This document shows, in pieces, positions 1 through 9,121 of a stretch of 64,000 bases of DNA (its first letter is position 1; every line of letters starts with the position of its first letter). The position numbers and the translations under genes are program-made. The stretch spans positions 1 to 64,000 of the forward strand of contig JAHEKM010000002.1 of assembly GCA_024638325.1 (NCBI GenBank), read 5' to 3'. This DNA is from Gemmatimonadota bacterium. GTDB lineage: Bacteria; Gemmatimonadota; Gemmatimonadetes; Longimicrobiales; Gaopeijiaceae. A model generated the notes under the pieces. It searched no databases. It saw only the letters and a program-made list of their open reading frames with translations, and was not told the DNA's origin.

Positions 1-387
1 GAAGTAGGCGGCGCTCTCCTCGTCGCCCACGCGCACCACCGGTCCAGCCACGCGCACCTGGCGCTGAAGAACCGCCCAGTGAAAGCAGAGCGCCGCCCTG
101 GGGTTGGCATCGAGCTCGGCCGCCTTCTGGCTGCCGAAGTTGGTGAAGAAGACGAAGCCGTCCTGATCGACCTGCTTGAGCAGCACCATGCGAGCGGACG
201 GCATACCGTCCGGTGTCGCGGTCGCCAGCGTCATCGCTTCCGGTAGCAGGATGCCCGCCTCGGAGGCCGCCTCGAACCAGAGCTGAAACAGCTCGATCGG
301 GTCCGCATCGTCCGCCGCCTCAGGCAGGCCCTTGGCGAGGCCCTTGCCCAGCGTGAGCACGGTCTTGAGGGACGACTTGAGGGACAT
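1..387 (-). CDS. pdxH: Pyridoxamine 5'-phosphate oxidase, truncated at window start
   Basis: Minus-strand translation from ATG at 387: MSLKSSLKTVLTLGKGLAKG...ELFQLWFEAASEAGILLPEAMTLATATPDGMPSARMVLLKQVDQDGFVFFTNFGSQKAAELDANPRAALCFHWAVLQRQVRV; characteristic PdxH motifs. Confidence 0.9.
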   Translation of the reverse strand, partial: MSLKSSLKTVLTLGKGLAKGLPEAADDADPIELFQLWFEAASEAGILLPEAMTLATATPDGMPSARMVLLKQVDQDGFVFFTNFGSQKAAELDANPRAALCFHWAVLQRQVRVAGPVVRVGDEESAAYF

Positions 388-500
388 GCTCCGACAGACT
401 CCTGGCGTCTTCGTGCAGCGGGGCAGGCAAGGTGGAGCGACGGCTCGGCCGTCACAAGGCCCGTTGACGGCCTGGGACCATGTTGCGAGACTTCATGGTA

Positions 501-520
501 TACCCCCCCCAGGGGGGGTG
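501..520. promoter_or_regulatory. Candidate CsoR operator (poly-C/poly-G pseudo-palindrome)
   Basis: TACCCCCCCCAGGGGGGGTG directly upstream of the csoR-like gene; matches the known G/C-tract palindrome type of CsoR operators. Confidence 0.75.
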
Positions 521-543
521 GGATAACGGCAGCGAGGAAGCAG

Positions 544-822
544 ATGGCCGGACACGGGACGGACGACATCCAGCGGCGCCTCAAGAGCGTGGAGGGCCAC
601 GTGAGGGGCGTGCAGCGCATGGTGGACGAAGGCGCGTATTGTATCGACATCGTGAACCAGATCACCGCCGTACAGCGTGCGCTGAAGAAGATCAGCGGCC
701 TCGTGCTGGACCAGCATCTTCACTCGTGCGTGACGGACGCCATGCGTGGGCCGGACGCCGCGGCGCGTGAGCAGGTGCTCGGGGAGCTGCTCGAGTTCTT
801 CGAGGCTACGGGCAAGGCATGA
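544..822 (+). CDS. csoR: Metal-sensing transcriptional repressor, CsoR/FrmR family
   Basis: MAGHGTDDIQRRLKSVEGHVRGVQRMVDEGAYCIDIVNQITAVQRALKKISGLVLDQHLHSCV; Cys-x24-His-x3-Cys spacing as in the CsoR Cu(I) site. Confidence 0.88.
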   Translation: MAGHGTDDIQRRLKSVEGHVRGVQRMVDEGAYCIDIVNQITAVQRALKKISGLVLDQHLHSCVTDAMRGPDAAAREQVLGELLEFFEATGKA

Positions 823-844
823 TGTTTCCTACGGAGGACGATCA

Positions 845-1054
845 ATGACGACGAAGACGGTGAAGGTTCCCAACATCAGCTGCGGGCACTGCGTGATGAC
901 CATCGAGAGGGAAGTGGGTGAGCTGGCCGGTGTGGCGGAGGTGAAGGCCGATCACATGAAGAAGAACGTGACGATCTCCTGGGATCCCGACGCGACGGAA
1001 TGGGCCGCGATCGAGGATCTCATGAAGGAGATCAACTACGCACCGGCGGACTGA
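845..1054 (+). CDS. copZ: Heavy-metal-associated domain copper chaperone, CopZ-like
   Basis: [28 protein letters not shown] domain with CxxC; lies between csoR and copA. Confidence 0.85.
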   Translation: MTTKTVKVPNISCGHCVMTIEREVGELAGVAEVKADHMKKNVTISWDPDATEWAAIEDLMKEINYAPAD

Positions 1055-1091
1055 CGCGGTCCGCGACGAACGAGCCGAGAGCCGACCTACC

Positions 1092-3353
1092 ATGCCCGGA
1101 ACCGCGACACAGGAGCGTGAAACGATTCTCCCCATCACGGGGATGACGTGCGCCAACTGCGCGGCCACGGTCGAGCGCACGCTGCGCAAGACCGCCGGGG
1201 TGGCCGACGCGACGGTGAACTATGCCACCGAGCGCGCGACCATCCATTTCGACCCGGAGGAGGTCACGCTCGAGCAGCTCGGCGCCGCCGTCGAGCGGGT
1301 CGGCTACGGGGCGATCATCGCCGAAGAGGGTGAGCTCGACGACGCCGAGGCCGCCGCGCGCTCCGAGGAGATCCGCGACCAGAGCCGGAAGTTCTGGACC
1401 GGCGTTGTCTTCGCCGGACCGCTCTTCGTGCTCAGCATGGCCCGCGACTTCGGGCTCGTGGGCGCCTGGGCGCACGAGCCCTGGGTCAACTGGCTCATGT
1501 TCGCCCTCGCCACGCCAGTCCAGTTCTACGTGGGTTGGGACTACTACGTCGGTGGGTGGAAGTCCGTCCGCAACGGCTCGGCGAACATGGACGTGCTCGT
1601 CGCGCTCGGGTCCTCCGTCGCCTACGTGTACTCGGTCGTGGTCGCGGCGGCGCTCACGCTGGGTAGCACCGGCGCGGGTGAGCACGTCTACTTCGAGACG
1701 GCGGCTCTCATCATCACCCTCATCAAGCTCGGCAAGTTGCTCGAGGTGAGGGCGAAGGGTCAGGCCGGCCAGGCGATCCGGGAGTTGATGGCGCTGCAGC
1801 CCGCCCGCGCCACTGTGGTGCGCGAGGGCGTGGAGCAGGTCGTGACCCTCGCGGACGTGCGGGTGGGCGACGAGATCATCGTTCGGCCCGGAGAGCGCAT
1901 TCCCGTGGACGGCACGGTCATCGACGGCATGTCTACCATCGACGAGAGCATGCTCACCGGCGAGAGCATGCCCATCGAGAAGCGTCCTGGCGACGAGGTC
2001 GTCGGCGCCACGATCAACAAGACCGGGACGTTCCGCTTCCGCGCCACCAAGGTCGGCTCCGACACGGCACTGGCACAGGTGGTGCGCCTCGTCGAAGAGG
2101 CGCAGGGCAGCAAGGCGCCCATCCAACGGCTGGCGGACCAGGTCGCTGCTGTCTTCGTGCCCGCGGTGATCGTGATCGCCGTCGGGACCCTGCTCGTGTG
2201 GTGGCTGTGGGTCGGCGCGGGCTTCACGCCGGCGCTGATCCGCCTGGTCGCGGTCCTCGTCATCGCGTGCCCATGTGCGCTCGGCCTGGCGACACCCACG
2301 GCGGTCATGGTCGGCACCGGGCGTGGCGCGAGCATGGGCGTCCTGTTCCGGAGCTCGGCCGCCCTGGAGCGGGCGAAGGCGACGGGGGTTGTCGTGCTGG
2401 ACAAGACCGGTACCATCACGAGGGGCGAGCCCGCGGTTCTCGACGTGGTCGCGCGAGACGGGGACGACGCAGGGCTCCTGCGGTGGGCGGCTTCCGCGGA
2501 ACGGAGGAGCGAGCACCCGCTCGCACGCGCGGTGGTGAGTGAAGCCACCGCGAGGAGCGTCGACCTCGCCGAGCCGACCAACTTCGAGGCGGTGCCCGGG
2601 AAGGGTGTCGTGGCCATGGTGGACGGAACGCCCGTCATCGTCGGCACCGCAGGTCTATTGCGGGAGTGGAGCGTTTCGACCGTCGAACTCGAGGGACACG
2701 CGAGCTCGATCGAAGACGCAGCGCGGACCCCTCTCTGGGTCGCGGTGGACGGGACGGCCACCGGACTGATCGGCGTCGCGGACGCGGTGAAGGAGGGTTC
2801 GACCGAGGCCATCGCCCAGTTGCGAGCCGCGGGACTCGAGGTCGTCATGCTGACCGGAGACAACGACCGGGTCGCACGCGCGATCGCCGCCGAGGTCGGC
2901 ATCGAGCGCGTCCGCGCCGAAGTACTGCCCGGTGACAAAGCAGAGGTGGTGCGGGAGCTGCAGAAGGACGGTCGTGTCGTAGCCATGGTCGGGGACGGCA
3001 TCAACGACGCCCCGGCGCTCGCACAGGCCGACGTGGGGATCGCGCTGGGAACGGGCACCGACGTGGCGATGGAGGCCGCGGACGTCACGCTCATGCGGGG
3101 CGACCTGCGATCGGTTCCGGAGGCTCTGGCGCTCAGCAGAGCCACCATGCGCTCGATTCAGCAGAACCTCTTCTGGGCGTTCTTCTACAACGTGGCGCTG
3201 ATTCCCGTGGCGGCCGGCGCGTTCTACGCCCTGACCTTCCTGCCCATGATGCTGCGGGAGCTGCACCCCATCCTGGCGGCGCTCGCCATGGCACTGAGCT
3301 CGGTGACCGTGGTCGGCAACAGCTTGCGGCTCAGGCGCGCGCCTCTTCGCTAG
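1092..3353 (+). CDS. copA: Copper-translocating P1B-type ATPase
   Basis: HMA domain [35 protein letters not shown]. Confidence 0.95.
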   Translation: MPGTATQERETILPITGMTCANCAATVERTLRKTAGVADATVNYATERATIHFDPEEVTLEQLGAAVERVGYGAIIAEEGELDDAEAAARSEEIRDQSRKFWTGVVFAGPLFVLSMARDFGLVGAWAHEPWVNWLMFALATPVQFYVGWDYYVGGWKSVRNGSANMDVLVALGSSVAYVYSVVVAAALTLGSTGAGEHVYFETAALIITLIKLGKLLEVRAKGQAGQAIRELMALQPARATVVREGVEQVVTLADVRVGDEIIVRPGERIPVDGTVIDGMSTIDESMLTGESMPIEKRPGDEVVGATINKTGTFRFRATKVGSDTALAQVVRLVEEAQGSKAPIQRLADQVAAVFVPAVIVIAVGTLLVWWLWVGAGFTPALIRLVAVLVIACPCALGLATPTAVMVGTGRGASMGVLFRSSAALERAKATGVVVLDKTGTITRGEPAVLDVVARDGDDAGLLRWAASAERRSEHPLARAVVSEATARSVDLAEPTNFEAVPGKGVVAMVDGTPVIVGTAGLLREWSVSTVELEGHASSIEDAARTPLWVAVDGTATGLIGVADAVKEGSTEAIAQLRAAGLEVVMLTGDNDRVARAIAAEVGIERVRAEVLPGDKAEVVRELQKDGRVVAMVGDGINDAPALAQADVGIALGTGTDVAMEAADVTLMRGDLRSVPEALALSRATMRSIQQNLFWAFFYNVALIPVAAGAFYALTFLPMMLRELHPILAALAMALSSVTVVGNSLRLRRAPLR

Positions 3354-3433
3354 CGCGTCGGCTGTCCCCGTAGCCGGCAGTCGCACGCGGCGCTCGCGGA
3401 AACCTCTTCCGGACGCTATCCGTAGAACCCGAC

Positions 3434-3496
3434 ATGCTTACGATACTGAGGCGCGTGGTGAAGCTGGTCCTGAGCTGGATCGTGGACAAGATCTAG
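3434..3496 (+). CDS. Possible 20-aa hydrophobic/cationic microprotein
   Basis: ATG...TAG encodes MLTILRRVVKLVLSWIVDKI; below the ORF-track size cut-off. Coding status unproven. Confidence 0.2.
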   Translation: MLTILRRVVKLVLSWIVDKI

Positions 3497-3500
3497 CGGC

Positions 3501-6500
3501 CTACCCCGCCGCCACCTGTGCCAGGGTGTTCCTGAGTCGCTCTGTGAGCACTCGGTAGATGCCCCGCGCAACCACGGGATTGGATTCCACCGCCCGGTCG
3601 AAAGAGTCCCGATCGAGTCTGAGAAGCGTGGTAGCGACGTTGGCGGTCGCGGTGGCGGAGCGGGTCTCACGGTCCAGTATAGCCATCTCACCGAAGCCCT
3701 CGCGCGCACCGAGCGTGGCCAGGTCGGTCTGACCGCGAGAGATCCGGATGGCGCCCTCCACGACTACGTAGAAGGCGCTGCCCTCTGCGCCCTGCTCGAA
3801 GATCACCTCGCCGGGCTCGGCGTAGACGACGTCGGCCAGCGCGGCGATGCCTGCCAGGTCCGAGCCAGGGAAGTTTCTGAAGAACTCCGAGCCCTTCAGA
3901 ATCATGACTTTCTCGATGAGCGGAATCATGGAATCGGTCTCCGGTGCGTCTGTCTTGGATTGTCCGGGTTGCGCCACTTCGTCGTCGCGGCCCAGCAGGT
4001 GCAGGCCGAGGGCCCGCGGCCACCAGTCGTCGTCCTCGGCGAGCGCCTCGGCCGGGGACCTCCTTATGGCGGAGACGTCCTCGAGCAGCTCCGTGACGCG
4101 CGATTCGGGAATCTCTTCGGCCACGGCTTCGAGGAACGGCATCGCGGCGATGGCCGTCGGCCTGGATATCGTGCCCTCGAGGAGCTCCAGCGCGTTGCTG
4201 CGGTGGCCCGCGTGGTCGCTCCGGAGCGCCTCACCGATCGCGGCCATTCGGGCGACGTCGTGCGACAAGCTCAGGAGCTTGAGCACGCGCTCCACGGAGC
4301 GCTCCCGGAGCCCGTGGAGCTCGCTCGCGACGAAGGACGCTTTGGGTCCGTCGGCGGCCCTCCGGATGGCGGTCGACGTAGCGGCGTACTTCAGCCCGCG
4401 CTGGATCTCGGCCCGAAGCACGGGGCGCAGTCTCCGCGCTTCGATGGCATCGGCTGCGCCCGCCTGGCGCATGCGGCTGAGCGAAGTGAGAGCGGCCGGT
4501 CCCAGTACGGGCTCCTCGAGGAGTCGCACGAGAGCGTTGCGGGCGTCACTGCCCGGGACGCGCTCGAGCGCGGTGATGACGCTTCGGCGGAGGGGCAGCG
4601 GTAGCTCCCTGCGCTCGAGCAGCTCGGCCATGACGGGAACCGCCGCCGGACCCAGCGACGCCAGTGAGTCGAGCGCCGCGGAACGTGCCTGGACATCGGC
4701 CAGGACCGGTGTGAGGGCATCCAGGAGTCCGACGGCACCCAACTCGCCCACCGCCCCAGCTCCGACCGTCCGGTCCACGGAGTCGTCCGAGGCCAGGAGG
4801 TGGCGGATGCGGTCCTCGGTCTCCTCCCAACCGAGTCGTCCCAGCGCCACGAGCGCTGCGCGGCGGACCGCGGGATCCTGGTGGTCCACGAACTCGAGGA
4901 CCATGGTCGGATCGACACCGCCCAAGGATCCGATGGTCTCGAGGAGCTCGGCCATCACGAAGGGCGATTCCTCCTTGGCCAGCTGACCGGCGATCGCCAA
5001 GCCTGCCGAGAAATCCGGCAGAGCTTCGATGGCGCGGAACACCCGGGCGGCTTCGGCTCGCACCTCCACCACGGGGTGGCTCAGGAGGGAGCGGATCCGA
5101 GGAGCTGCATCCTCTTCGGGTAGCTGTTCGAGGAGGGCCGTCGCGAACACGACGATCGTCGGATCCGTGTCGGCGAGGGCCTTGTCGATGCTGGCGAGGG
5201 CGCTCTTGTCGGCGACCAAGGGCACGTGCTCGAGGTCGGACAGGTCGACCGCGTGACGCGCAAGCGCGCTGTCGAGCGCGGTGATGTACCGCTTTCGATG
5301 CCTCGAGTAGGTGACGGCCGCGGTGAGCGCGGCGGCGACGGTGGCGTAGGGGAGTAGTTGCGGCCTCGAGGCCAGCGCGAGCGCCACACCACCGGCCGAA
5401 GCCTTCGAGAGCGGCCGCAGCACGCCACCGAGCGTGGCCAGCGCGACGCTCTTCACGCGGTTGGGGAACGGCAGCAGGGACACCTGCTCGACCGGCTTCT
5501 GGAGACTGAACTGAAGGATGTCATCAAGCGCCTGCGCCGCCACGAGCATGTAGAGCCCGCCGACGACGGCGGTCCCGGCGGCGGCGAAGGCCAGGACCGT
5601 GCTCTGCAGCATCGCTGCGAAGGACACGCCGAACTTGGGGAACAGCACGCGGGACGCCCACAGCTGCAGAACCAGCGTTCCGACACCGACCGTGGCCGAG
5701 AGCAGCCCGTAGATCGCGGTGATGCGGTCCCGCGGATACGTCTCCTGGAGGAGGAACTTGAGCTGCAGGTCGATGAGCGTACCCGTGAGGGTGAGCGCCA
5801 CGAGTCCGACTGCGAGCAGACGAAGCAGCTTGTTGGACCCGACCGACCGCACGCCGCGGCTGGCCCGCTGCAGGAAGAGCTTGGCCGCGCCGGCCTGCGC
5901 GGGAGGCTCGTCTGGCTCTCGCACCGGTTCGGGCACCGCCCACAGAAGGGGCACCGCCAGGAGGAGGAGGGCGGCGGAGATCCACAACAGGTTGTCGGTG
6001 CCGAGCCCGAGGGCCGCGGGGGCGACGCCCGTTCCGCCCACGATGGCGCCGAGAGAAGCGCCCACGCCGATGAGCGGCAGGAGGCGCTTGGCCTGGCGGC
6101 CGGTGAGCAGGTCTCCGGCGTAGTCCCACGCGTGGGTGAGCATCAGCACCTGCACCGCCGACAGCCACAGGTAGATCGCGAAAGACGTATCCGGGTTGAC
6201 CGCGAAGAGAGCCCGACAGGCGAGCACGGATATGACCAGAGCACCGGTGAGGCCCAGCGCGAGGCTGCGCCGCGCCGTCGCAGCCACGTAGCCGGTGAAG
6301 ACGATGGCGACGAGCGCCGTGAGCAGCGACGCCCCGATGACCGCATGGGGAATGCGCGCGCCAGGATATACGGACAGGAAGAGTCCGTTCTTGGCCGCCG
6401 ACAAGACGGTCGTGTTGGCGGTGTTGAGCAGGAGGAAGCCGCCCATGACGGCCAACGTCCGCCCTTCCCCCACGCGGAGATGGAGGGCGCGCGAGACTCG

Positions 6501-6515
6501 TTCGCTCAAAGGCAC
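3501..6515 (-). CDS. NTT/ATP-ADP-translocase-like (or MFS-like) membrane domain fused to HEAT repeats and a C-terminal cyclic-nucleotide-binding domain
   Basis: N-terminal polytopic region (LLNTANTTVLSAAKNGLFLSVYPG...), central HEAT-like repeats, C-terminal cNMP fold (GEVIFEQGAEGSAFYVVVEGAIRISRG...LGAREGFGEMAILDRETRSATATA). Confidence 0.75.
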   Translation of the reverse strand: MPLSERVSRALHLRVGEGRTLAVMGGFLLLNTANTTVLSAAKNGLFLSVYPGARIPHAVIGASLLTALVAIVFTGYVAATARRSLALGLTGALVISVLACRALFAVNPDTSFAIYLWLSAVQVLMLTHAWDYAGDLLTGRQAKRLLPLIGVGASLGAIVGGTGVAPAALGLGTDNLLWISAALLLLAVPLLWAVPEPVREPDEPPAQAGAAKLFLQRASRGVRSVGSNKLLRLLAVGLVALTLTGTLIDLQLKFLLQETYPRDRITAIYGLLSATVGVGTLVLQLWASRVLFPKFGVSFAAMLQSTVLAFAAAGTAVVGGLYMLVAAQALDDILQFSLQKPVEQVSLLPFPNRVKSVALATLGGVLRPLSKASAGGVALALASRPQLLPYATVAAALTAAVTYSRHRKRYITALDSALARHAVDLSDLEHVPLVADKSALASIDKALADTDPTIVVFATALLEQLPEEDAAPRIRSLLSHPVVEVRAEAARVFRAIEALPDFSAGLAIAGQLAKEESPFVMAELLETIGSLGGVDPTMVLEFVDHQDPAVRRAALVALGRLGWEETEDRIRHLLASDDSVDRTVGAGAVGELGAVGLLDALTPVLADVQARSAALDSLASLGPAAVPVMAELLERRELPLPLRRSVITALERVPGSDARNALVRLLEEPVLGPAALTSLSRMRQAGAADAIEARRLRPVLRAEIQRGLKYAATSTAIRRAADGPKASFVASELHGLRERSVERVLKLLSLSHDVARMAAIGEALRSDHAGHRSNALELLEGTISRPTAIAAMPFLEAVAEEIPESRVTELLEDVSAIRRSPAEALAEDDDWWPRALGLHLLGRDDEVAQPGQSKTDAPETDSMIPLIEKVMILKGSEFFRNFPGSDLAGIAALADVVYAEPGEVIFEQGAEGSAFYVVVEGAIRISRGQTDLATLGAREGFGEMAILDRETRSATATANVATTLLRLDRDSFDRAVESNPVVARGIYRVLTERLRNTLAQVAAG

Positions 6516-6666
6516 CGAGGTCTTCCTGCTCCTGCGGAGGGACGCACACCGGGGGGGCGACGGATTCCGGGCGCAAGGTCAGGCTCCGCGGGGCGAGCGG
6601 CAAGGCGGGTCGCCGGACTTCCAGGGGGGGCTGGTCCGAAGCGGGCCTGAGGCTCATCCTTTCCGC

Positions 6667-7227
6667 ATGACTACCGAAGAGCACAGCCAGGAGTACGATG
6701 TCGGCACAACCGGCACCCTGGCCGACATCGTGGCCATCATAGAGAGCGCCAAGGTCCGGGGCGGTCGGGACGTGCTGGAGAAGCACATCACCAAGGCCCT
6801 CCCCGAGGCGACGGCCGACGAGGTGCGCGAGGCCGCCGAGGTCGCGACCGAGGTCATCGAGTCGATACCGATCTTTCTCGCCAGGGCGAGACAGGAAGCC
6901 TCGGAGCGGGGACTCGACTCGGTGGTGACTCCCTTGCTCGACCATGCGGAGCGGTACTATCTGCAGCCGGTCGACCTCATCCCCGAGATGACTCAGGGCC
7001 TGGTGGGCCTGCTCGACGACTCCTACCTCGTCATCCGCATGCTGCAGAACCTCGAGAGAGGTCCACACCGCTTCCTGGATTGGGATCTCGACTACCCCAT
7101 CCGCTTCCTTCAGCGCCTCGTCGGCGGCAAGGTGTCGCAGCGGCTGGACGGCATGGCCATGGATGCGATGGACGAGGTGTCCGGTCAGCTCTCGGATCTG
7201 TGGCAGCGCATCGCGCACGACGCATGA
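6667..7227 (+). CDS. DUF1232-like domain protein
   Basis: MTTEEHSQEYDVG...RYYLQPVDLIPEMTQGLVGLLDDSYLVIRML; the YxxxPxDLIPE..GLLDD signature resembles DUF1232. Confidence 0.55.
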   Translation: MTTEEHSQEYDVGTTGTLADIVAIIESAKVRGGRDVLEKHITKALPEATADEVREAAEVATEVIESIPIFLARARQEASERGLDSVVTPLLDHAERYYLQPVDLIPEMTQGLVGLLDDSYLVIRMLQNLERGPHRFLDWDLDYPIRFLQRLVGGKVSQRLDGMAMDAMDEVSGQLSDLWQRIAHDA

Positions 7228-8849
7228 CCGGCAAGTACGACACGGGACTCGGGAAGCGGGAAGCGAACCACGTACCGCTCTCACCACTGAGCTTCCTGCG
7301 CCGCACGGCGCAGGTCTTTCCCGACCGCGCAGCCATCCGATATGCGGGCGAGGAGCGGAGCTGGGCCACGACGTACGAGCGGTGCGTCCGACTCGCGGAC
7401 GCCCTGCGCCGACGCGGCATCGGCCCGGGCGACACCGTCTCCGTGCTGTGCCCGAATACGCCGCCGGCGGCCGAGGTCGCCTTCGGCGTTCCGATGTCGG
7501 GCGCGGTTCTGCACATGATCAACACGAGACTCGATCCCTCGGCGATCGCGTTCATGCTGGACCACGCCGAAGCCCGCGTGTTCATGATCGACCAGGGGCT
7601 GGCCGGCGTCGGCCTCGACGCCTTGGGGAGAGCCGAGGTCTCGCCGACCGTCGTGGCCATGGAGGACGCGACGCTGGGGAGCGCCGACGCTTACGGCGAA
7701 CTCACGTACGAGGCGCTCGTGGCCGAGGGAGACGCGACGGCCGGGTGGTCGCTGCCCGAGGACGAGTGGGACGCCATCGCGCTCAACTACACCTCGGGTA
7801 CGACCGGGAACCCGAAGGGCGTGGTCTACCACCATCGCGGGGCGTACCTCAACGCGCTGGGCAACGCCTTGGAGTGGGCGCTCCCGCACCATCCGGTCTA
7901 CCTGTGGACGCTGCCTCTCTTCCACTGCAACGGCTGGTGCTTCCCCTGGACTGTGGCAGCCGTAGCCGGCACGAACGTCTGCCTTCGCGGTGTCGACGCG
8001 CCGGACATCCTGGGCGCGATCCAGGACGAGGGTGTCACGCACATGTGCGGCGCGCCGATCGTGCTGAACATGGTCACCACGGAGGCCGAGCGTCGCGGCG
8101 AGGGCCTTGGTCGGACCGTTCGGCTGATGACCGCGGGTGCCGCCCCGCCTGCCGCCGTTCTGGAACGCTCGGGCAGAATCGGCTTCGACGTCACGCACGT
8201 GTACGGGCTGACCGAGTGCTACGGGCCGAACACGGTGTGCGCGTGGCACTCGGAGTGGAACGAGCTGCCGGAGTCCGAGCAGGCGACGCTCAAGGCCCGA
8301 CAGGGTGTTCCCTATGTGGTCCAGGAAGAGCTGACCGTCCTCGATCCCGAGACCATGGAGCCGGTGTCGGCCGACGGCGAGACCATCGGCGAGGTCATGA
8401 TGAGGGGCAACATCCTCATGAAGGGCTACCTCAAGAACCCCTCCGCGACCGAGGCCGCCTTCGAAGGTGGCTACTTCCATACGGGCGACCTCGCAGTCAT
8501 GCATCCGGACGGCTACATCGAGATCCGGGACCGCTCGAAGGACATCATCATCTCCGGTGGTGAGAACATCTCGTCCATCGAGGTCGAGGGTGTGCTCTAC
8601 CGGCATCCCGCGGTATCGGCGGCGGCCGTCGTGGCCCGTCCGGACGACCACTGGGGTGAGACGCCGTGCGCCTTCGTGGAGCTCCGCGAAGGGGCGGGGG
8701 TGGCCGCCGACGACATCATCGACTTCTGCCGCGAAAACCTCGCGCACTTCAAGGCTCCCAAGACGGTCGTCTTCGGCGAGCTGCCCAAGACCTCGACGGG
8801 CAAGATCCAGAAGTTCGTGCTGCGCGAGCGTGTGAAGGAGCTCGACTAG
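7224..8849 (+). CDS. Acyl-CoA synthetase (AMP-binding; medium/long-chain fatty acid type)
   Basis: NYTSGTTGNPKGVVYHHRGAYLNALGNALEW, HTGDLAV, GGENISSIEVE, LPKTSTGKIQK. Confidence 0.92.
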   Translation: MTGKYDTGLGKREANHVPLSPLSFLRRTAQVFPDRAAIRYAGEERSWATTYERCVRLADALRRRGIGPGDTVSVLCPNTPPAAEVAFGVPMSGAVLHMINTRLDPSAIAFMLDHAEARVFMIDQGLAGVGLDALGRAEVSPTVVAMEDATLGSADAYGELTYEALVAEGDATAGWSLPEDEWDAIALNYTSGTTGNPKGVVYHHRGAYLNALGNALEWALPHHPVYLWTLPLFHCNGWCFPWTVAAVAGTNVCLRGVDAPDILGAIQDEGVTHMCGAPIVLNMVTTEAERRGEGLGRTVRLMTAGAAPPAAVLERSGRIGFDVTHVYGLTECYGPNTVCAWHSEWNELPESEQATLKARQGVPYVVQEELTVLDPETMEPVSADGETIGEVMMRGNILMKGYLKNPSATEAAFEGGYFHTGDLAVMHPDGYIEIRDRSKDIIISGGENISSIEVEGVLYRHPAVSAAAVVARPDDHWGETPCAFVELREGAGVAADDIIDFCRENLAHFKAPKTVVFGELPKTSTGKIQKFVLRERVKELD

Positions 8850-8854
8850 CGCCC

Positions 8855-9121
8855 TCAGGGTCCGTCCGAGGGCTTCCCCAGCTGCTGCCTGAGCGCCGCC
8901 GTGCGCGCGGTCGCTTCCGTGAACGAGGTGTAGACGCCCCTGGCTCCCAGAAGCCAGAAGACGAGGCCGATGGCCGCGCCCCAGGGCCAGGGCGACATCA
9001 GCAGCACCGCGCCGATGAAGAGCAGTAGCGCGAGCCAGACAACGAGCCGGACGAGGGCCCATTCTTCGTCGCGCTCGGCCTGAGCGAGCTTCGAGGCGAG
9101 GTCGGGACCGAGGTCGGTCAA
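8855..9121 (-). CDS. Small two-TM membrane protein, hypothetical
   Basis: 88-aa ORF MTDLGPDLASKLAQAERDEEWALVRLVVWLALLLFIGAVLL...; overlaps the stop of the upstream quinoprotein gene. Confidence 0.6.
   Translation of the reverse strand: MTDLGPDLASKLAQAERDEEWALVRLVVWLALLLFIGAVLLMSPWPWGAAIGLVFWLLGARGVYTSFTEATARTAALRQQLGKPSDGP

Noticed and set aside
1032-2516. 494-aa minus-strand ORF across copA
   Set aside because: Antisense GC-rich artefact; copA motifs are on the + strand.
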